The notes under the pieces: model-generated | Database searches by the model: none | Told to the model about the DNA's origin: nothing | Seen by the model: only the letters and a program-made list of their open reading frames with translations | Program-made: the position numbers and the translations under genes | In this document: positions 32,664 to 43,679 of the stretch, in pieces | Layout of the letters: the number at the start of each line of letters is the position of its first letter | How positions within the stretch are numbered: the first letter of the stretch is position 1 | Source of the DNA: Cylicocyclus nassatus | Lineage: Eukaryota > Nematoda > Chromadorea > Rhabditida > Strongylidae | DNA: 64,000 nt | Direction: 5' to 3' | Assembly: GCA_958299035.1 (NCBI GenBank) | Contig: CATQJL010000112.1 | Location: 59,069,823-59,133,822, forward strand

Positions 32664-34002
32664 ATGATTCTGTGTGCGCTGTTAACAAGCACTTTGTTTA
32701 TTTTAGCCTTGCTTTCGAATCGCGCGCACTTTTCGCCATACACGATTGAGCATGTCGATCGTGTGACCTGTCCGAAAAGCTTGTGTCGGCTAAATGGCGC
32801 TTATTCTTGGTGCTCGGCCCCGACGGTCAAAAACGATCTCCTTTGCTTTGCTCCAAAAACGAAGTCCAGCCTGCTTTCAGACAATCGGTGCCGAGCCCTG
32901 TTACCGCTTTTTGATTTGGTAATTCTCACGTGCTAATCTTCCTTTGGATGCTTTCAATAACTTTGGTCTTCCATAAGTTCTCCTGCAAAACTTTGAAGTG
33001 GTCTTTCTCTTTCCAGCAACATCGTGGTGGTCTGAGATGCGCTTCGAATTTCTCATACAGGTCGTCGGGACACACTCTCCGTAAGCTCAAATCCGGATAC
33101 ATTTCATTGTTTTTCAGACAATATCAAACCGCGAAAAGGCCAGGTCAAAATAAGATGCTGTGTACGAGTATCATGCCTTGAAATACCTTACAACACAAAG
33201 ATTTTCAACAGTTACCCACTCATATCTTCTCCATAACTTGATGGATATGACTGCTTTGCCCTATGAGACCGCGAAAAGCAGGTGAATTCGAGGTGTCGTG
33301 TGAGTAGCCCTTGAGCTTGCGGTAAACTTATCTCAAGGCATGTTACTTGTCACATCATCTTGAATTAAACTGGCCTTTTCACGATCTTATAGTGCAAAGT
33401 TTATTTAGCAAACCTGTGAAGTCGTATCCGGATCCATGAAGCTGGACAACTTATGGGGGTTTCGAAAATCCTTGTATTGCAAGCTCAAGGGCATGGTACT
33501 CGAACACAGCATTTTGAACTAACCTAACCTTTTCACTGTCTTATGGGCAAAGTTGATATACAAAGCCTATGAAGCTGTATCCAGTTTGATGAAGTTGTGG
33601 AGAAGATAATGCTGAAAACCTTTGCGATTATATACCATATGATATATATTAAATAATGAATAAAAATGATGATGATGGTGATGATGATAATCTCTACTTT
33701 CACGCTGACAACATCCGAAACTCTATTTTTGATTTGTACGAGAAATCTGGCGAAAACCATGTTTTCAAAAATCTCTTGTTCCCTCTCTGGTTCAGCTCTT
33801 TTCACATGGTTGTTTCGTGCATTGAGTAGATCTTGCTTCTATCTATAACACACATAGTCTGTGGACAACGTCGCAAAACTTACTCCTTTCATAATGAAAG
33901 ATTTTTGGTAAAAATCGTTAAAAAATACGTTCTTCTTTCCTTGTTCACTTCCAGTATTTTGGCATTGATTTTTCCAACATGGGTGATTATGGCTCAGAAT
34001 AA
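32664..34002 (+). CDS. Candidate small secreted cysteine-containing protein, unrecognised
   Basis: Four exons join with compatible phases and GT/AG borders: 32664-32918, 33017-33080, 33858-33907 and 33955-34002. They give about 138 residues. The start encodes a hydrophobic signal sequence (MILCALLTSTLFILALLSN), followed by a mature region with paired cysteines (VTCPKSLCRLNGAYSWCS, DLLCFAP, DNRCRAL, LRCASNF, LLCGQRR). The product would be exported; I cannot name a family. The third intron boundary lies beside a repeat (33085-33645). An alternative read-through of exon 2 ends at 33181. An AATAAA at 34120 suits the model. The weakest link is the 50-base third exon. Confidence 0.4.
33085..33645. 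repeat. Four-module inverted repeat in an intron of the candidate gene
   Basis: Two direct modules (33085-33185 and 33225-33325) are mirrored by two inverted modules (about 33340-33450 and 33480-33640). Shared text includes ATCTTCTCCATAACTTGATG against its partner near 33590, and CCCTTGAGCTTG against CAAGCTCAAGGG. It is non-coding and lies between exons 2 and 3. Confidence 0.6.
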
Positions 34003-34119
34003 TGAACGCAATAATCCAGACAACGTTTCAGAAGATAGGAATGACAATGCGGGGTAGAATTCAAAAGACATCAAAAACTAGATTGCCTTTAACTTGCACT
34101 CCGACTTATTGTTAGTAAA

Positions 34120-34125
34120 AATAAA
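34120..34125 (+). terminator. Polyadenylation signal AATAAA
   Basis: It lies about 118 bases after the stop codon of the candidate secreted protein at 34002 and is the only canonical signal nearby. Confidence 0.4.
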
Positions 34126-35530
34126 ACCTTTCATTTTCATAACTAATTTTTTGGTTATCTTCTTCTTGTTAACCACTTTCAAAACATGATCGATTTGAAT
34201 ACAGTCACAAAGAAGAAACTAGCTTTTCCTCTTTTTCTATCATGTCGTGGATTGCCTACTCTGCTCTGGAACAAAAATCTGTAGTTCGAAATGCCGCCAA
34301 ATGAACGGTATCGAATTCACTGCAGCGTTTTTATCCGCTTATTAAGCGTTTCTTCTGCTTTTACTGCCTGCTTTGCATTTTTTTCTCTGATTTGATAAAC
34401 AGCCTTCACTTCTTAGGCCCTACCTTCAGAATATCGAAGGCATGCCGGCGTCTCCAGTAGAATCCGCCGTGCAGGTCTTCGAATTCACTCAACTAATATC
34501 TATAGAATCGATTAGTCGTTGTTTTTATATGGTGGAAGTTGATTAGGCATTTTTGCTTGCTGAGTCGATAGTCAAGAACCCATGCAATAGGTTTTGCTAT
34601 CAGTATAATTTTCGATCACCTGCCGCTACTTTGAGTTCGAGTACTTCCCTTATCATAACATTATTCTCTTTTCGCCTAAAAGAATCAAAATCGAATCTTG
34701 ACGCTGTTCAGTAGCAAAATACCTTTCTGGAAGTTGATACAACAATTTTCGAATAATCTTTATCTTCATGGTGCACTACCTAAAACTCGCACAAGTTGCA
34801 TTTGAACATCAAGACCACTTTTAATTTTTTTTGACAACTCAGTTAATGCATGTGCAAGCGAAGGACGTCAGAGCAGAAGGACTGCAAGTTGTTTGACTTG
34901 TTTTTGTCGCTTAATGATCTCGCAAGAACTTGCTGAGCAACATGAAGTCAAGAAAATTCTGCTTCGTTTATAGGCTGAGCTTTCGGAAATAATCAAAGGT
35001 AATGTGTATTAGGGTGAAAAGACCTAAGGAGCAATTCAGAAGGCTTTCAAACAGTTACGATAGCACGACTGGAAAAAGCCAACCTCGAACTCTTTAGAGG
35101 AAATTGCAGTAGATAGCAGTAGATACTTTTTGCATTCAATCATGTTTTTGATCTGGTTGCCTTTTTTTGTTTGACGCGCCTACGAGCGTATTACATGAAT
35201 AGATAAATTTAATTCTTAGCGAATCAGATGTAACATAACATCAGTCAACGAAGAGGTGGTAAAAATGGATATTCGTCCCATTCTCAAAAGTTACGTTTTT
35301 GCAAAGAGAGTCATGTTAGCAACAAGAAAAATATGGCATGGTTCAGGTCACCCGTTTGAGAAGCGTTCATTGATTGACAGAAAATGTTACCAGAACGTTG
35401 TTTGGACGGAAATTTGTCGCAGATGTTTGCACGATCATCGCACGCGGAATTACTTCGCGTTCGTTTCAACGTACTTTCACGAAACGAAACGAATTTTCTT
35501 TTGGTGAATGAGAAATTACAGAGCACCTTT
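34126..35530. other. No gene seen
   Basis: AT-rich intergenic sequence. The frame at 35256-35507 lacks motifs and overlaps the upstream region of the next gene. Confidence 0.5.
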
Positions 35531-35535
35531 TCGAG

Positions 35536-35543
35536 TATAAATA
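35536..35543 (+). promoter_or_regulatory. TATA box of the first two-repeat secreted-protein gene
   Basis: TATAAATA lies 45 bases before the ATG at 35581, a normal distance for a core promoter with a short leader. Confidence 0.6.
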
Positions 35544-35580
35544 GTGATGGGTTATGTTGGGTCAAGTGTATGTACATATG

Positions 35581-38500
35581 ATGCACTCTGCGCTAGTTGT
35601 GCTAGTCCTAGTCACATTTATCTACGCGCAAAAGGAGGAAAACTGGGGCCCCCCACCAGGTCCTCCACCAGAGGGTTTCCCTCCGGGTCCTCCACCCGAC
35701 GGCTTTGATGGTCCCCCTCCTCCTCCTCCACCCGGCGGCTTTGATGGTCCTCCTCCCCCACCCGGCGGCTTTGGTCATGGTCGTCGACCTCCTCCTCCAA
35801 GGGTAAGACAAGTCAATGTGTATACATAATCTCTTTTCAATGAAGAAAAACTTCGTAACTTCATAGATAGAACGCACATTCAGAAAGAAACTGAAAGACT
35901 CTTTGACATAAACAGCAACGTTTTGCTTCGAGTGTATAGGCTAGCGCTTTGAGGGACACTGTCTCCACGGTGCCGACATTTGTCGACAACATTTCCGAGA
36001 AATTAATTGCTATGCTTGTGATGTCGGCTTTGTGAGGCAATTAGCCGTGGAGTGCATATGTAGTATTTCGTTCACGTGCAATTGTTGTCGACGCATGTCG
36101 GTACTTCAGCTCCGCGATATGAATCCATGAGCCTATGGACACAAGGCTTTCTAACAAGGAAACCATCCCAGCTTAAGGTGGCGAAAGTAAGCCATTAAAG
36201 CTTTGATGAGCTGACAAGAAAATGGTCAGTAGTCGAAGTGGTTAATCCAGACAAGCTGCTAACCATTCGATGCAGCATTCAACGCTGATTTCGAATCTGT
36301 GCTCCACATCTGCTTAGCGCCTTTGTGAACGAAGTTATCAACGGTTTTGATGCGAAAGAATCGTACATAAAAACTGCGAAATTGAGCACATTGTTGCACT
36401 TCCAGCTTTCTTTTGGCTTTAGAAATCTGCATGTTTTGGCCCAGCATCAAGATGAACATGGCTCTGTACTGCCAAATTTGCGCTTTGTATGCACGATTTC
36501 TTAACAAAATAACGGCCTTCAACGGCTTAAAACTTCGCTCACATAGACGCTCAGATAAGGAATACGGTCTCGAAAGCAGCATTTTATGCTGCATCTAATA
36601 GTATAAAACTTATTTGGATTGGCCACTTCGATTTCTGACTATTCCCTTGTGAGTTCTCTACCTTCCATGCCTGTGATGCGGTTCTTTGGGAAAATCTATG
36701 AGCGTTCAGAAGTCTCAATTCCGCAAACATAGAGCGTCACACTCTCAAGAATTAGATGTTCAGAAACACTTTGTTTCCGGAGAATGCCAGCGTTCCTTGA
36801 AATTGGTACACTCGATGTCCTACTAGTCAAGCACTCTCAAGTTGCACTTTAAGGCCCTCACGCGCTGAACTCCAGTAACTTCACAATTTTAACCGTTCAT
36901 GACTTTTTAAAAGGAACTGTAGCAGATATGGAAGTCAGATTTGGAAGCAGCTCATGAGGACGCATCTGATGATTTGCGGTTTATTCCAGTTTGCCATCTT
37001 GAGTTGGGGATCGCCTTCATGTCGTATGAACTATAGCCAAAAATAATATGAATACCTTCAGGATATTCCTCCGGAATTTGTACGCGTGTTGCCCGCCGAC
37101 GTAGTGCAGAAGTTAAGAGGTGTACATAAGAACCAAGCTCTAACGCATGAGGTAAGTGGAAAACGAGATCGACATTTTGTATGAACTCGAAGAAGAGGTG
37201 TTATTTAGAATGCGGAAAAGTACTGTCCCTTTGGGTTGCCCCCTAAAACATCTCACAGTTAAAAGAAACCTATAGTCTTTTCATCTATTTCAATGAAGGC
37301 AAACATGATCATCGTTGTTGTGCCGCAGCACTAGTGTACGGTGTTATGCCTGGAGAATACTACCAGCAGTGGTACATACAACATTTAAATCGAAGTATAG
37401 GGCATTCGAAAAATTGTGACGATGACGCGACCGCGCGCGACATTCACGCACCTTCCGGCAACCGCGTTTTCTTGGTTTTGATTCGTACTCGAGGTTTTTC
37501 CGCTTAGGTATGCTAGGTTTGAACTCTGGAAGTGAGTGAGCTGGGCGTTCAGGTGATGCCTTTTTGTATGAGGGGTGTTATGTTCCTGTGGGCGCAAAGA
37601 CCGCAGTAAAATCCATCGTCACGATTTTATAAATAAAAAAGATTAGTATGCAGCGCTACTCCAATTCTACACTTGTTATAGATTAGGAAGTTCTAATTTT
37701 GACTGAACAAATCATAGCGCGAGTGGCAAAGATTTTCGAAGATGTTTATGATTTTCTATTGCGTAATGAGTTAAGTCCAAACTCTGGTTAATCTAAGATT
37801 TCAGAAAAAATAACAGAAAGACTGGAGAGAACATTGGGCTCTATCTACACCATGATTCTGTCAGTAAACGATTGTACGTATCTAGTTTCTGGCACGTTTT
37901 CTGATCGCACCCGATTGCGCCGCAGCAAATTTTTCGGTAAAGAACTCACAACTCTGCTTTTAATGCAAATGCGGACTCGTTCTAGGACATTTCGAAGTCA
38001 CTTCTGCCTTTCTTAAGCAGAAGAAGATTCCTTGAATTTTCGTTGGAAGCAAGAAATGTTGCGAAGTACATAAACGTAAAAAAGAGTGACAAAAATTAAT
38101 ATGACATACATTTGATTAGGGATTCGCCGCCAGGTAGAATTTCAGAGTTTGCATTTTTGTAGAACGTTAAATGTATTCTCATCTTCGGGCTCATGTCAAA
38201 TTTAGCACCAAAAATCACGACGTTTTTTTGCTTTATTTCAAAGGACAGTACTCTCTTCACACTGTATAATATTGTGATCATATAAGAAATTCTCTAGCAA
38301 CGAATGGAACAAATGGATCGAATCCTGCATTCGCTGCCTGACGCAATACTTGATAAAATTCCCCTGCCTCCCGGTTTCGATAAACTACCGCAAAAGACAA
38401 GAGACGAGCTGCGAAAGATCCATCGCGATAGGGTACATTGCACTCGCTTACATATGATACCTCTATACATAGCTTGGTGATTTCAGAGCCTCACTCACCG

Positions 38501-38603
38501 TCAGCGTTTCCAGAAAATGAAGCAGATAATCAACGCGCTTCCTCCAGAGCTTCGTCCACGACGACCACCTCCTCCTCCACCACCACCACAGTTTTCGTCA
38601 TAG
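35581..38603 (+). CDS. Secreted proline-rich protein, two-repeat SXP/RAL-2 (DUF148)-like, paralogue 1
   Basis: Exons 35581-35802, 37062-37151, 38298-38432 and 38487-38603 join in phase 0 into 187 residues. The signal peptide is MHSALVVLVLVTFIYAQ, followed by a Pro/Gly-rich segment (repeated GGFDGPPPPP). Two helical repeats follow: PPEFVRVLPADVVQKLRGVH and PPGFDKLPQKTRDELRKIH, each with a following linker helix, and the C-terminus is a Pro8 tail. The repeat pattern (LPxxVxxxLRxxH) resembles the nematode-specific SXP/RAL-2/DUF148 secreted proteins; that family call is my inference and the role is unknown. An in-frame ATG at 35578 is also possible. A paralogue lies at 41293-42310. A MITE and a small foldback lie in its introns. 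Confidence 0.85.
35969..36104. repeat. Small foldback 'GTGCCGACA', intronic
   Basis: GGTGCCGACATTTGTCGACA is mirrored by TTGTTGTCGACGCATGTCGG. A related pair occurs at 62288-62440 in a plexin intron (TTGCCGACAACATTTGCGC against GAATGTTGTCCGCGGATG). Confidence 0.5.
37400..37634. mobile_element. 'GGGCATTCGAAAAAT' MITE, copy 3 (best preserved)
   Basis: The ends GGGCATTCGAAAAATTGTGA and ATCGTCACGATTTTATAAAT are inverted repeats over about 20 bp. The interior matches the other two copies. It sits in the second intron of paralogue 1. Confidence 0.7.
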
Positions 38604-38644
38604 AAGCTGAGATAGTCAGCACCACATTGAATACGGAATTCGCT

Positions 38645-38650
38645 AATAAA
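38645..38650 (+). terminator. Polyadenylation signal AATAAA of paralogue 1
   Basis: Canonical hexamer 42 bases after the stop codon at 38601-38603. Confidence 0.65.
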
Positions 38651-40326
38651 TAATGATGTACTAAATCATGGTGTGCCGTCATCAGAGCATGTTGTCGCGG
38701 GCTTTTCATACATTATCATGTTGCTAAAAATATTTGAAAATATGATGAGAAAAGATGCTTTGTTTGGAAAAACGCTCATAACAAAAGATTGTTTCGCAGA
38801 CAGCGAAGGCAAATTTGAATTAGAGCCTCGAGATAAATCCTACAGTGTACATATTCTAACGAATGGCTACTATCACTAAGTATTCTTCCCCTTAAGCTTA
38901 AAATTCGAGTAGTATTCGAATTCGACTAGGAACAATTATTAGAATTCGTATTCGCATAAAAAAATTAGTCGAATTCGTTGCAAGAGCCACATCGGCCGAG
39001 CACGGTATGCCAGCAAGTTTCACATGTGGTCGTTCTGGATCTGGATATTATCGAATAAATCTTCCAATATTTATGTACGCTAGTGGTCTCTCCGAATGTC
39101 TAATTCAAATAAATCATTAGGTTTATTCGAAATTTGACCTTCAGTGCTCGAATATAATCTATACTTGTTCATTAATTTTGATTTTTCTAGTCGATATTCG
39201 TACATTCGACATTCATATTTTCGAGTATTATCCGACATGCATCAATTCAATATTATTACATTTCAAGTTTAGGCGATATTACTAACTCGATGAAAAATCA
39301 CGATGTATAGTACGTAGACGACAATGCTGGGAGTGGATCTGGTCATTGGTCCTTCTTTCCAAATGGGAAATCCCACTCAAATAACCATCAAACTGTAGAA
39401 CCAAGACTTAGAAGTCTAAGCCTAGGCCTAAGCTCAAATAAGCATGAGCCTAGCTCTCAGCCTTAGCCTAAGCAAAAGCTTAGCTCTTCAAATGACCGCC
39501 AAACTATAAAATCGAAAGCTAGAAGTCTAAGCCTAAACACTTCAAAAAACAAAACTATAAAATTAAGAGCCAGAAGCCTAAGCCTAATTGTAAGCCTAAA
39601 GCATGAGCCTAAGCTTAGGCTCTGGTTAAGCCTCAGCCTAAGCCAAAATCAATTTGTCTCATTTTTTTGTCATTCGGTAGCACACTTTGGTCCGAATCGA
39701 ATAAAAATTCGACTTTTCGAATAAAACATACGAATATATCACCATTCAAAATTTAAGACTTAGAGTTTTTTTCATTTTCGAAGAAAATTCGATAACTCGA
39801 CTAATCAAAAACGGGTTTCGAAATTCTCGAATTATTGAACCAAGAATTAGAACAAATATTAATCGAATGTTTTAGTTCTAATATTCATTTCGCTTTCGAG
39901 CGAAACAAATTATCATTAATCAAATTCGTAGCAAGAGCCACATCGACCGAACCGGGTATGCCAGCATCTGGATATGGTTGTTCTGGATATTCAAGTGAAT
40001 CATTTGTATGTTTATGTATTCGACTGGTTTCAAATGTCTAAATCAAATAAATCATTCGAGTATCTTTTCAATATCCGACCATCAATGTTCGAATATAATC
40101 GATATTCGTTTCTTTTCGACTTTCGAATTTTATTCGTTTTTTGTTTATTCGAGATTTTTAGAATTCAAAAACTTTTGAATTGAGTCGATACTCGTTCATT
40201 CGACTTTTTTTATTGTTTCGAGTATTATTTCAGCAGCATTTGCCTAAAATTTTTGATCTTCAAACTCGAAATTCATTCATTCGATGTAAAATTTCGAGTT
40301 TCCCTAAGTAAATAGAGGGACCATGC
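38651..40326. repeat. AT-rich repeat tract with a direct duplication
   Basis: TCGAAT/ATTCGA words are strongly over-represented. Segments at about 38960-39175 and 39905-40120 are diverged direct copies: GCAAGAGCCACATCGGCCGA against GCAAGAGCCACATCGACCGA, and AATAAATCATT in both. Between them is the GCCTAA-rich patch. Frames at 38673, 39835 and 39974 follow the repeats and are not genes. Confidence 0.65.
39405..39660. repeat. Degenerate telomere-like GCCTAA (TTAGGC) patch
   Basis: AAGCCTAAGCCTAA-type words occur about 15 times in 250 bases, in both orientations (TAAGCTTAGGC, GCCTTAGCCTAAGC). TTAGGC is the nematode telomere unit. The copies are scattered and never exceed two perfect tandem units, so this is an interstitial relic or coincidental low-complexity sequence, not a telomere. 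Confidence 0.5.
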
Positions 40327-41235
40327 TGGGGGAAAGGGGGGAGGGGAGGGAGGGAGCAGACTTGTGTCCGGCTGTCGTCTGGCACACTTGTTGCTCGACC
40401 CTGTTGCATTGTTTGAAATACAATTCAAAGGATTCTGATGGTGACTCTATTCAAACGGAAAACCTTTTGATGACGTCGTTTGCACGTAGATAAGATGTCC
40501 AGATTCTTTAGGTCACGACGCAGTCACCTCTATTACTAATGAAAAGATTTGAATAATCGATATGTGATAGTAGAGGTTTGGAACGTCTTCTCAGAAAAAA
40601 AATCGTGACTAGATAACAGCTATTTATTATGCTGCGTATTTGCATGACAAAAATTATTATTCTACCTAAAACTAGTCTGTTTCTTCACTTCCTGCTAGTT
40701 CTAGTAAAAGCTTATAGGATAAGTGCTAGTTTAGATGGATTCGACTTTCAGAAAGCTCAGATTACTGCTCATAATGCATAAACAAGCGTTACCAATTTTG
40801 TTAGGAAAATCACAGCGGATTTCTGAAGCATAAGCCGTCGCTAGACATCCCCATTCGGATTACGGTACGCGTCAGCCCGAGCCCCTTGATGTGAGGACTG
40901 GAGCTGGACTCGGCCCCTATTTGTAGAGCAATTCCGGTAGCTGTCATCGAACCGCAACTATATTCAGACTGTATTCACCGGAACTCTCATCGTGAGTGTT
41001 AAGTGGTCATACTGGCCGCACACGACCACTCTCGATGGACTGGTGGTCGGCGCGGTCATTTGGCTCAGCGAGTTATTGATGCCGATGTTTGCTTGTTCAC
41101 ACCACTTAGCACCCACACCTCTCGTATGGAATGTAGCATATGCACGGTTGAGAGAGCGCAGCCAACAACGGAGACCGGCCAGTGAAAGATGTTTTTGAGC
41201 GGGTCGAGATGGTACACGACTCACAAACACACGGA
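40327..41235. other. Intergenic region upstream of paralogue 2
   Basis: It starts with a G-rich run (40327-40356, four or more G tracts, G-quadruplex-capable). No gene is seen. The long minus-strand frame 40964-41557 overlaps the promoter and first exon of paralogue 2 and shows no family features. Confidence 0.5.
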
Positions 41236-41239
41236 CACC

Positions 41240-41246
41240 TATATAT
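41240..41246 (+). promoter_or_regulatory. TATA box of paralogue 2
   Basis: TATATAT lies 53 bases upstream of the ATG at 41293, comparable with paralogue 1. Confidence 0.5.
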
Positions 41247-41292
41247 GCGCTCGGACGACTTCGCTCGACAACTTTGCTCCGCCAGCAGCAAT

Positions 41293-42310
41293 ATGAGAAC
41301 TGTCGCAGCTGTTCTAGCTGTCGTCTGCTACGTGTACGCTCAACAAGCACCATTTGTGCTTCCAAGACTTCCGAAGGTAAGTTTGTTGAGGATAAATCGA
41401 AGCGGCGACTTGTGAATTGATGTATATTGCATACGTAATTTCTGGCCGGAGAGCTCAAATTTGTTTTTCGAATCTGCTGAGCGATTATTCTAGAAGAGAA
41501 TGGAGGGTTGTGGCAGTCTGCAAACCTCTCAATAGTCAAATTGCCGCCAATTCTCACTCACGTTTTGCTATTTTTTGCAGTGTATAGTGCCTCCAGATTC
41601 ACATAAGCTGCGCTCTCTTCTGCAATATTCCTTATAAATCCCAAGAAATGTCATTCAGCACAGTGCAAAGGTATAGGCAATATGTTTTTACAAACCTCCA
41701 GTGCGATTTTGTATCTTCCCTCTTTGAAATTTTTGCTGAACATTTTTATTGTTGATAAAATGGTGGCTGATCAGTATCCACACCAACGGAAATGGAACTC
41801 TACTATATAAGCATAATTTGGATTTACAGTAGTATTCTAGGAACTTCCACCAGGTTTCGAAGAAGTTCTGCCACAAGAAGTAATAGCTCAACTTCGTGCT
41901 GTCCATGAGAATAATCAAATGACCGCAGAACAACAGCATGAGGCGATCGACCGTATCATGACAACTCTGCCTGAGGAAGTAATCCAAAGGCTGCCGCAAC
42001 CGCCTGGCTTTGAAAACCTTCCACAAAACATTCGCGAACAGCTCAAAGCCATTCATCATGACAGGGTGAGTTTTTTCTTTATCGCTATCGAGCCCTGAAT
42101 AGCGACGTATTCTAGTCGCTAAATTGGCGCCAACGTGGTGACAAGATCAGAGCATTGCTCGAATCACTGCCGCCAAACCTTCGCCCGATGCCAATGCAAC
42201 CGACACCATTCAAGGGAGGCAAGTTTCTTGCAAGGACTCGTGTATATTCACTGCTTCAAATAGTTACGTTTTAGCCAGAGCATTTCATCAGCCCAACTTC
42301 GCCGTCTAAC
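41293..42310 (+). CDS. Secreted two-repeat SXP/RAL-2 (DUF148)-like protein, paralogue 2
   Basis: Exons 41293-41376, 41841-42065, 42116-42218 and 42275-42310 give 148 residues. The signal peptide is MRTVAAVLAVVCYVYAQ. Repeat 1 is LPPGFEEVLPQEVIAQLRAV and repeat 2 PPGFENLPQNIREQLKAIH; linkers read MTAEQQHEAIDRIMTTLPEE and SLNWRQRGDKIRALLESLPP. It matches paralogue 1 exon by exon, except that exons 2 and 3 of paralogue 1 are fused here and the long proline tracts are missing. The last intron begins GCAAGT, a GC-AG donor; reading through it instead would stop at 42272-42274. Function unknown; family call inferred from the repeat pattern. Confidence 0.85.
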
Positions 42311-42367
42311 GGTGTGCCGCCACTAACAGCAACAGCATTATCATTCTGCTTGGGGATTGTATTTTTA

Positions 42368-42373
42368 AATAAA
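42368..42373 (+). terminator. Polyadenylation signal AATAAA of paralogue 2
   Basis: Canonical hexamer 58 bases after the stop at 42308-42310, before the convergent collagen gene. Confidence 0.65.
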
Positions 42374-42531
42374 TTCGCATGATAATAATCTACAAAAATA
42401 AGAGTACCCGAACTGGAGGTTGGGGAGAACCTGTGTGTCTCAATAAAAGTCCCACCAATGCTGTATTGTGATTCCTTTTGTACCTTGCAGCAACTTTACT
42501 ACTCGGGGAATTTTTGAAAAATTTATTTTCT

Positions 42532-42537
42532 ATCGTT
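42532..42537 (-). terminator. Polyadenylation signal AATAAA of the collagen gene
   Basis: TTTATT on the plus strand, only 13 bases beyond the collagen stop (42550-42552). The 3' untranslated region would be very short. Confidence 0.5.
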
Positions 42538-42549
42538 TGGTGCTGCGAA

Positions 42550-43622
42550 TTAACGACGAGTTCCATCTTCAAAGAAGATGCCTCCATCGATGGCGCAGTA
42601 CTTGGGGCAGATTCCCCTTTCGCCACCTCCTCCGGAATTTCCTGGTGGTCCAGGTTGTCCAGGATTTCCATCAAATCCAGGCTGGCCCGGTGGTCCAGGT
42701 GGACCTTTTGGTCCTGGTTGCCCTGAAAAAAAAAACATTGAATGAAGAAAGTACGATAATGTGTTGGCGGTCACAAACCGTTGCCTCCACCGTTTCCAGG
42801 TCGGCCATCAGGCCCAGGATTTCCAGCTGGTCCGGGTGGTCCTTGTGGTCCTGGCGCTCCGGGAGTGGGTGGAGATGTAACTGCATCCTGTCCAGGCGAT
42901 CCAGGTGCTCCAGGACTTCCAGGATTTCCATCGGGTCCAGGTGGACCTTTTGGACCAGGTGGTCCAGGGTTCGCTCCAGATCCACCGTATCCAGGTGCGC
43001 CATCAGATCCGGCGTCTCCTGGTGGTCCAGGGGGTCCAGCCGGTCCGGGTGGTCCCGCTGGACATGGCTGGCATGGTGGAGGAGTTGTGGGGTTGCAGTC
43101 TCCTGTTGATCTTCCCGGATTTCCTGGCATACCCGGCGCTCCAGGTCTTCCTGGCTTTCCTGGTCGTCCTGGAGTTCCTGCACCTCCTGGTGGACCTGGA
43201 TTGCAACAACCGCTGCAGCTTCCACCACCACTACCACCTCCCCCTCCTGCTCCTCCACCTCCTCCTCCTGCGCCACCACCTCCACCGCCTTGACCGCCTC
43301 CACCACCTCCTACAGCTTCGTCATAACCAGCTTGACGAGCAGTTCTGTTTCCTGTGGGGAGTCCCTTCAAATGCGTCACCTCACCCCAGATGTCATTGGC
43401 AGAACTCTGCAAAAAGTTGTTGAAAACGAAACATTGAGTATTTTGCAACAATTATACTACCTTGCAGAATCGGATTTCGCTCTTCACCGAATGCTTCACA
43501 TGGCTCACGTAGTTGTAGACCAACGGAAGTGTGATGCATACTGAGAGTACTGCAACTACCGAGAAGGTTACAGCCGAATAGGCAACGAAGCGATAGGCTT
43601 TGAGACGATGATCTGAATCCAT
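42550..43622 (-). CDS. Cuticle collagen (COL family), complete
   Basis: Three exons (43461-43622, 42779-43406, 42550-42722) encode 320 residues. The N-terminus has the nematode cuticle collagen domain: [20 protein letters not shown] membrane anchor, VYNYVSHVK, then [13 protein letters not shown] protease-like site RTAR precedes QAGYDE. A glycine-rich stretch with CSGCC leads into Gly-X-Y blocks interrupted by [13 protein letters not shown], with the last block in exon 3. The C-terminus is [20 protein letters not shown] plus R. The product is secreted and disulphide-bonded into the cuticle. Length and cysteine layout fit typical family members; the particular col gene cannot be named. It is convergent with paralogue 2 (240 bp between stops). 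Confidence 0.96.
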
Positions 43623-43660
43623 TGCTGGACTGACGATGTTCTCGTTTGCCTTGTCCGGCT

Positions 43661-43669
43661 TATATATAG
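43661..43669 (-). promoter_or_regulatory. TATA box of the collagen gene
   Basis: TATATATAA on the minus strand, about 40 bases before the ATG at 43622. Confidence 0.6.
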
Positions 43670-43679
43670 TGCCTTGGGT

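Noticed and set aside
39405..39660. True telomere array
   Set aside because: Units are scattered, in both orientations and never longer than two perfect copies, with genes on either side.
40964..41557. 197-residue minus-strand frame
   Set aside because: It overlaps the TATA box, leader and first exon of the well-supported paralogue 2 on the other strand and shows no motif.
42468..43423. Proline- or glutamine-rich frames on the plus strand and in other minus frames over the collagen gene
   Set aside because: They are antisense or shifted translations of the Gly-X-Y collagen repeats.
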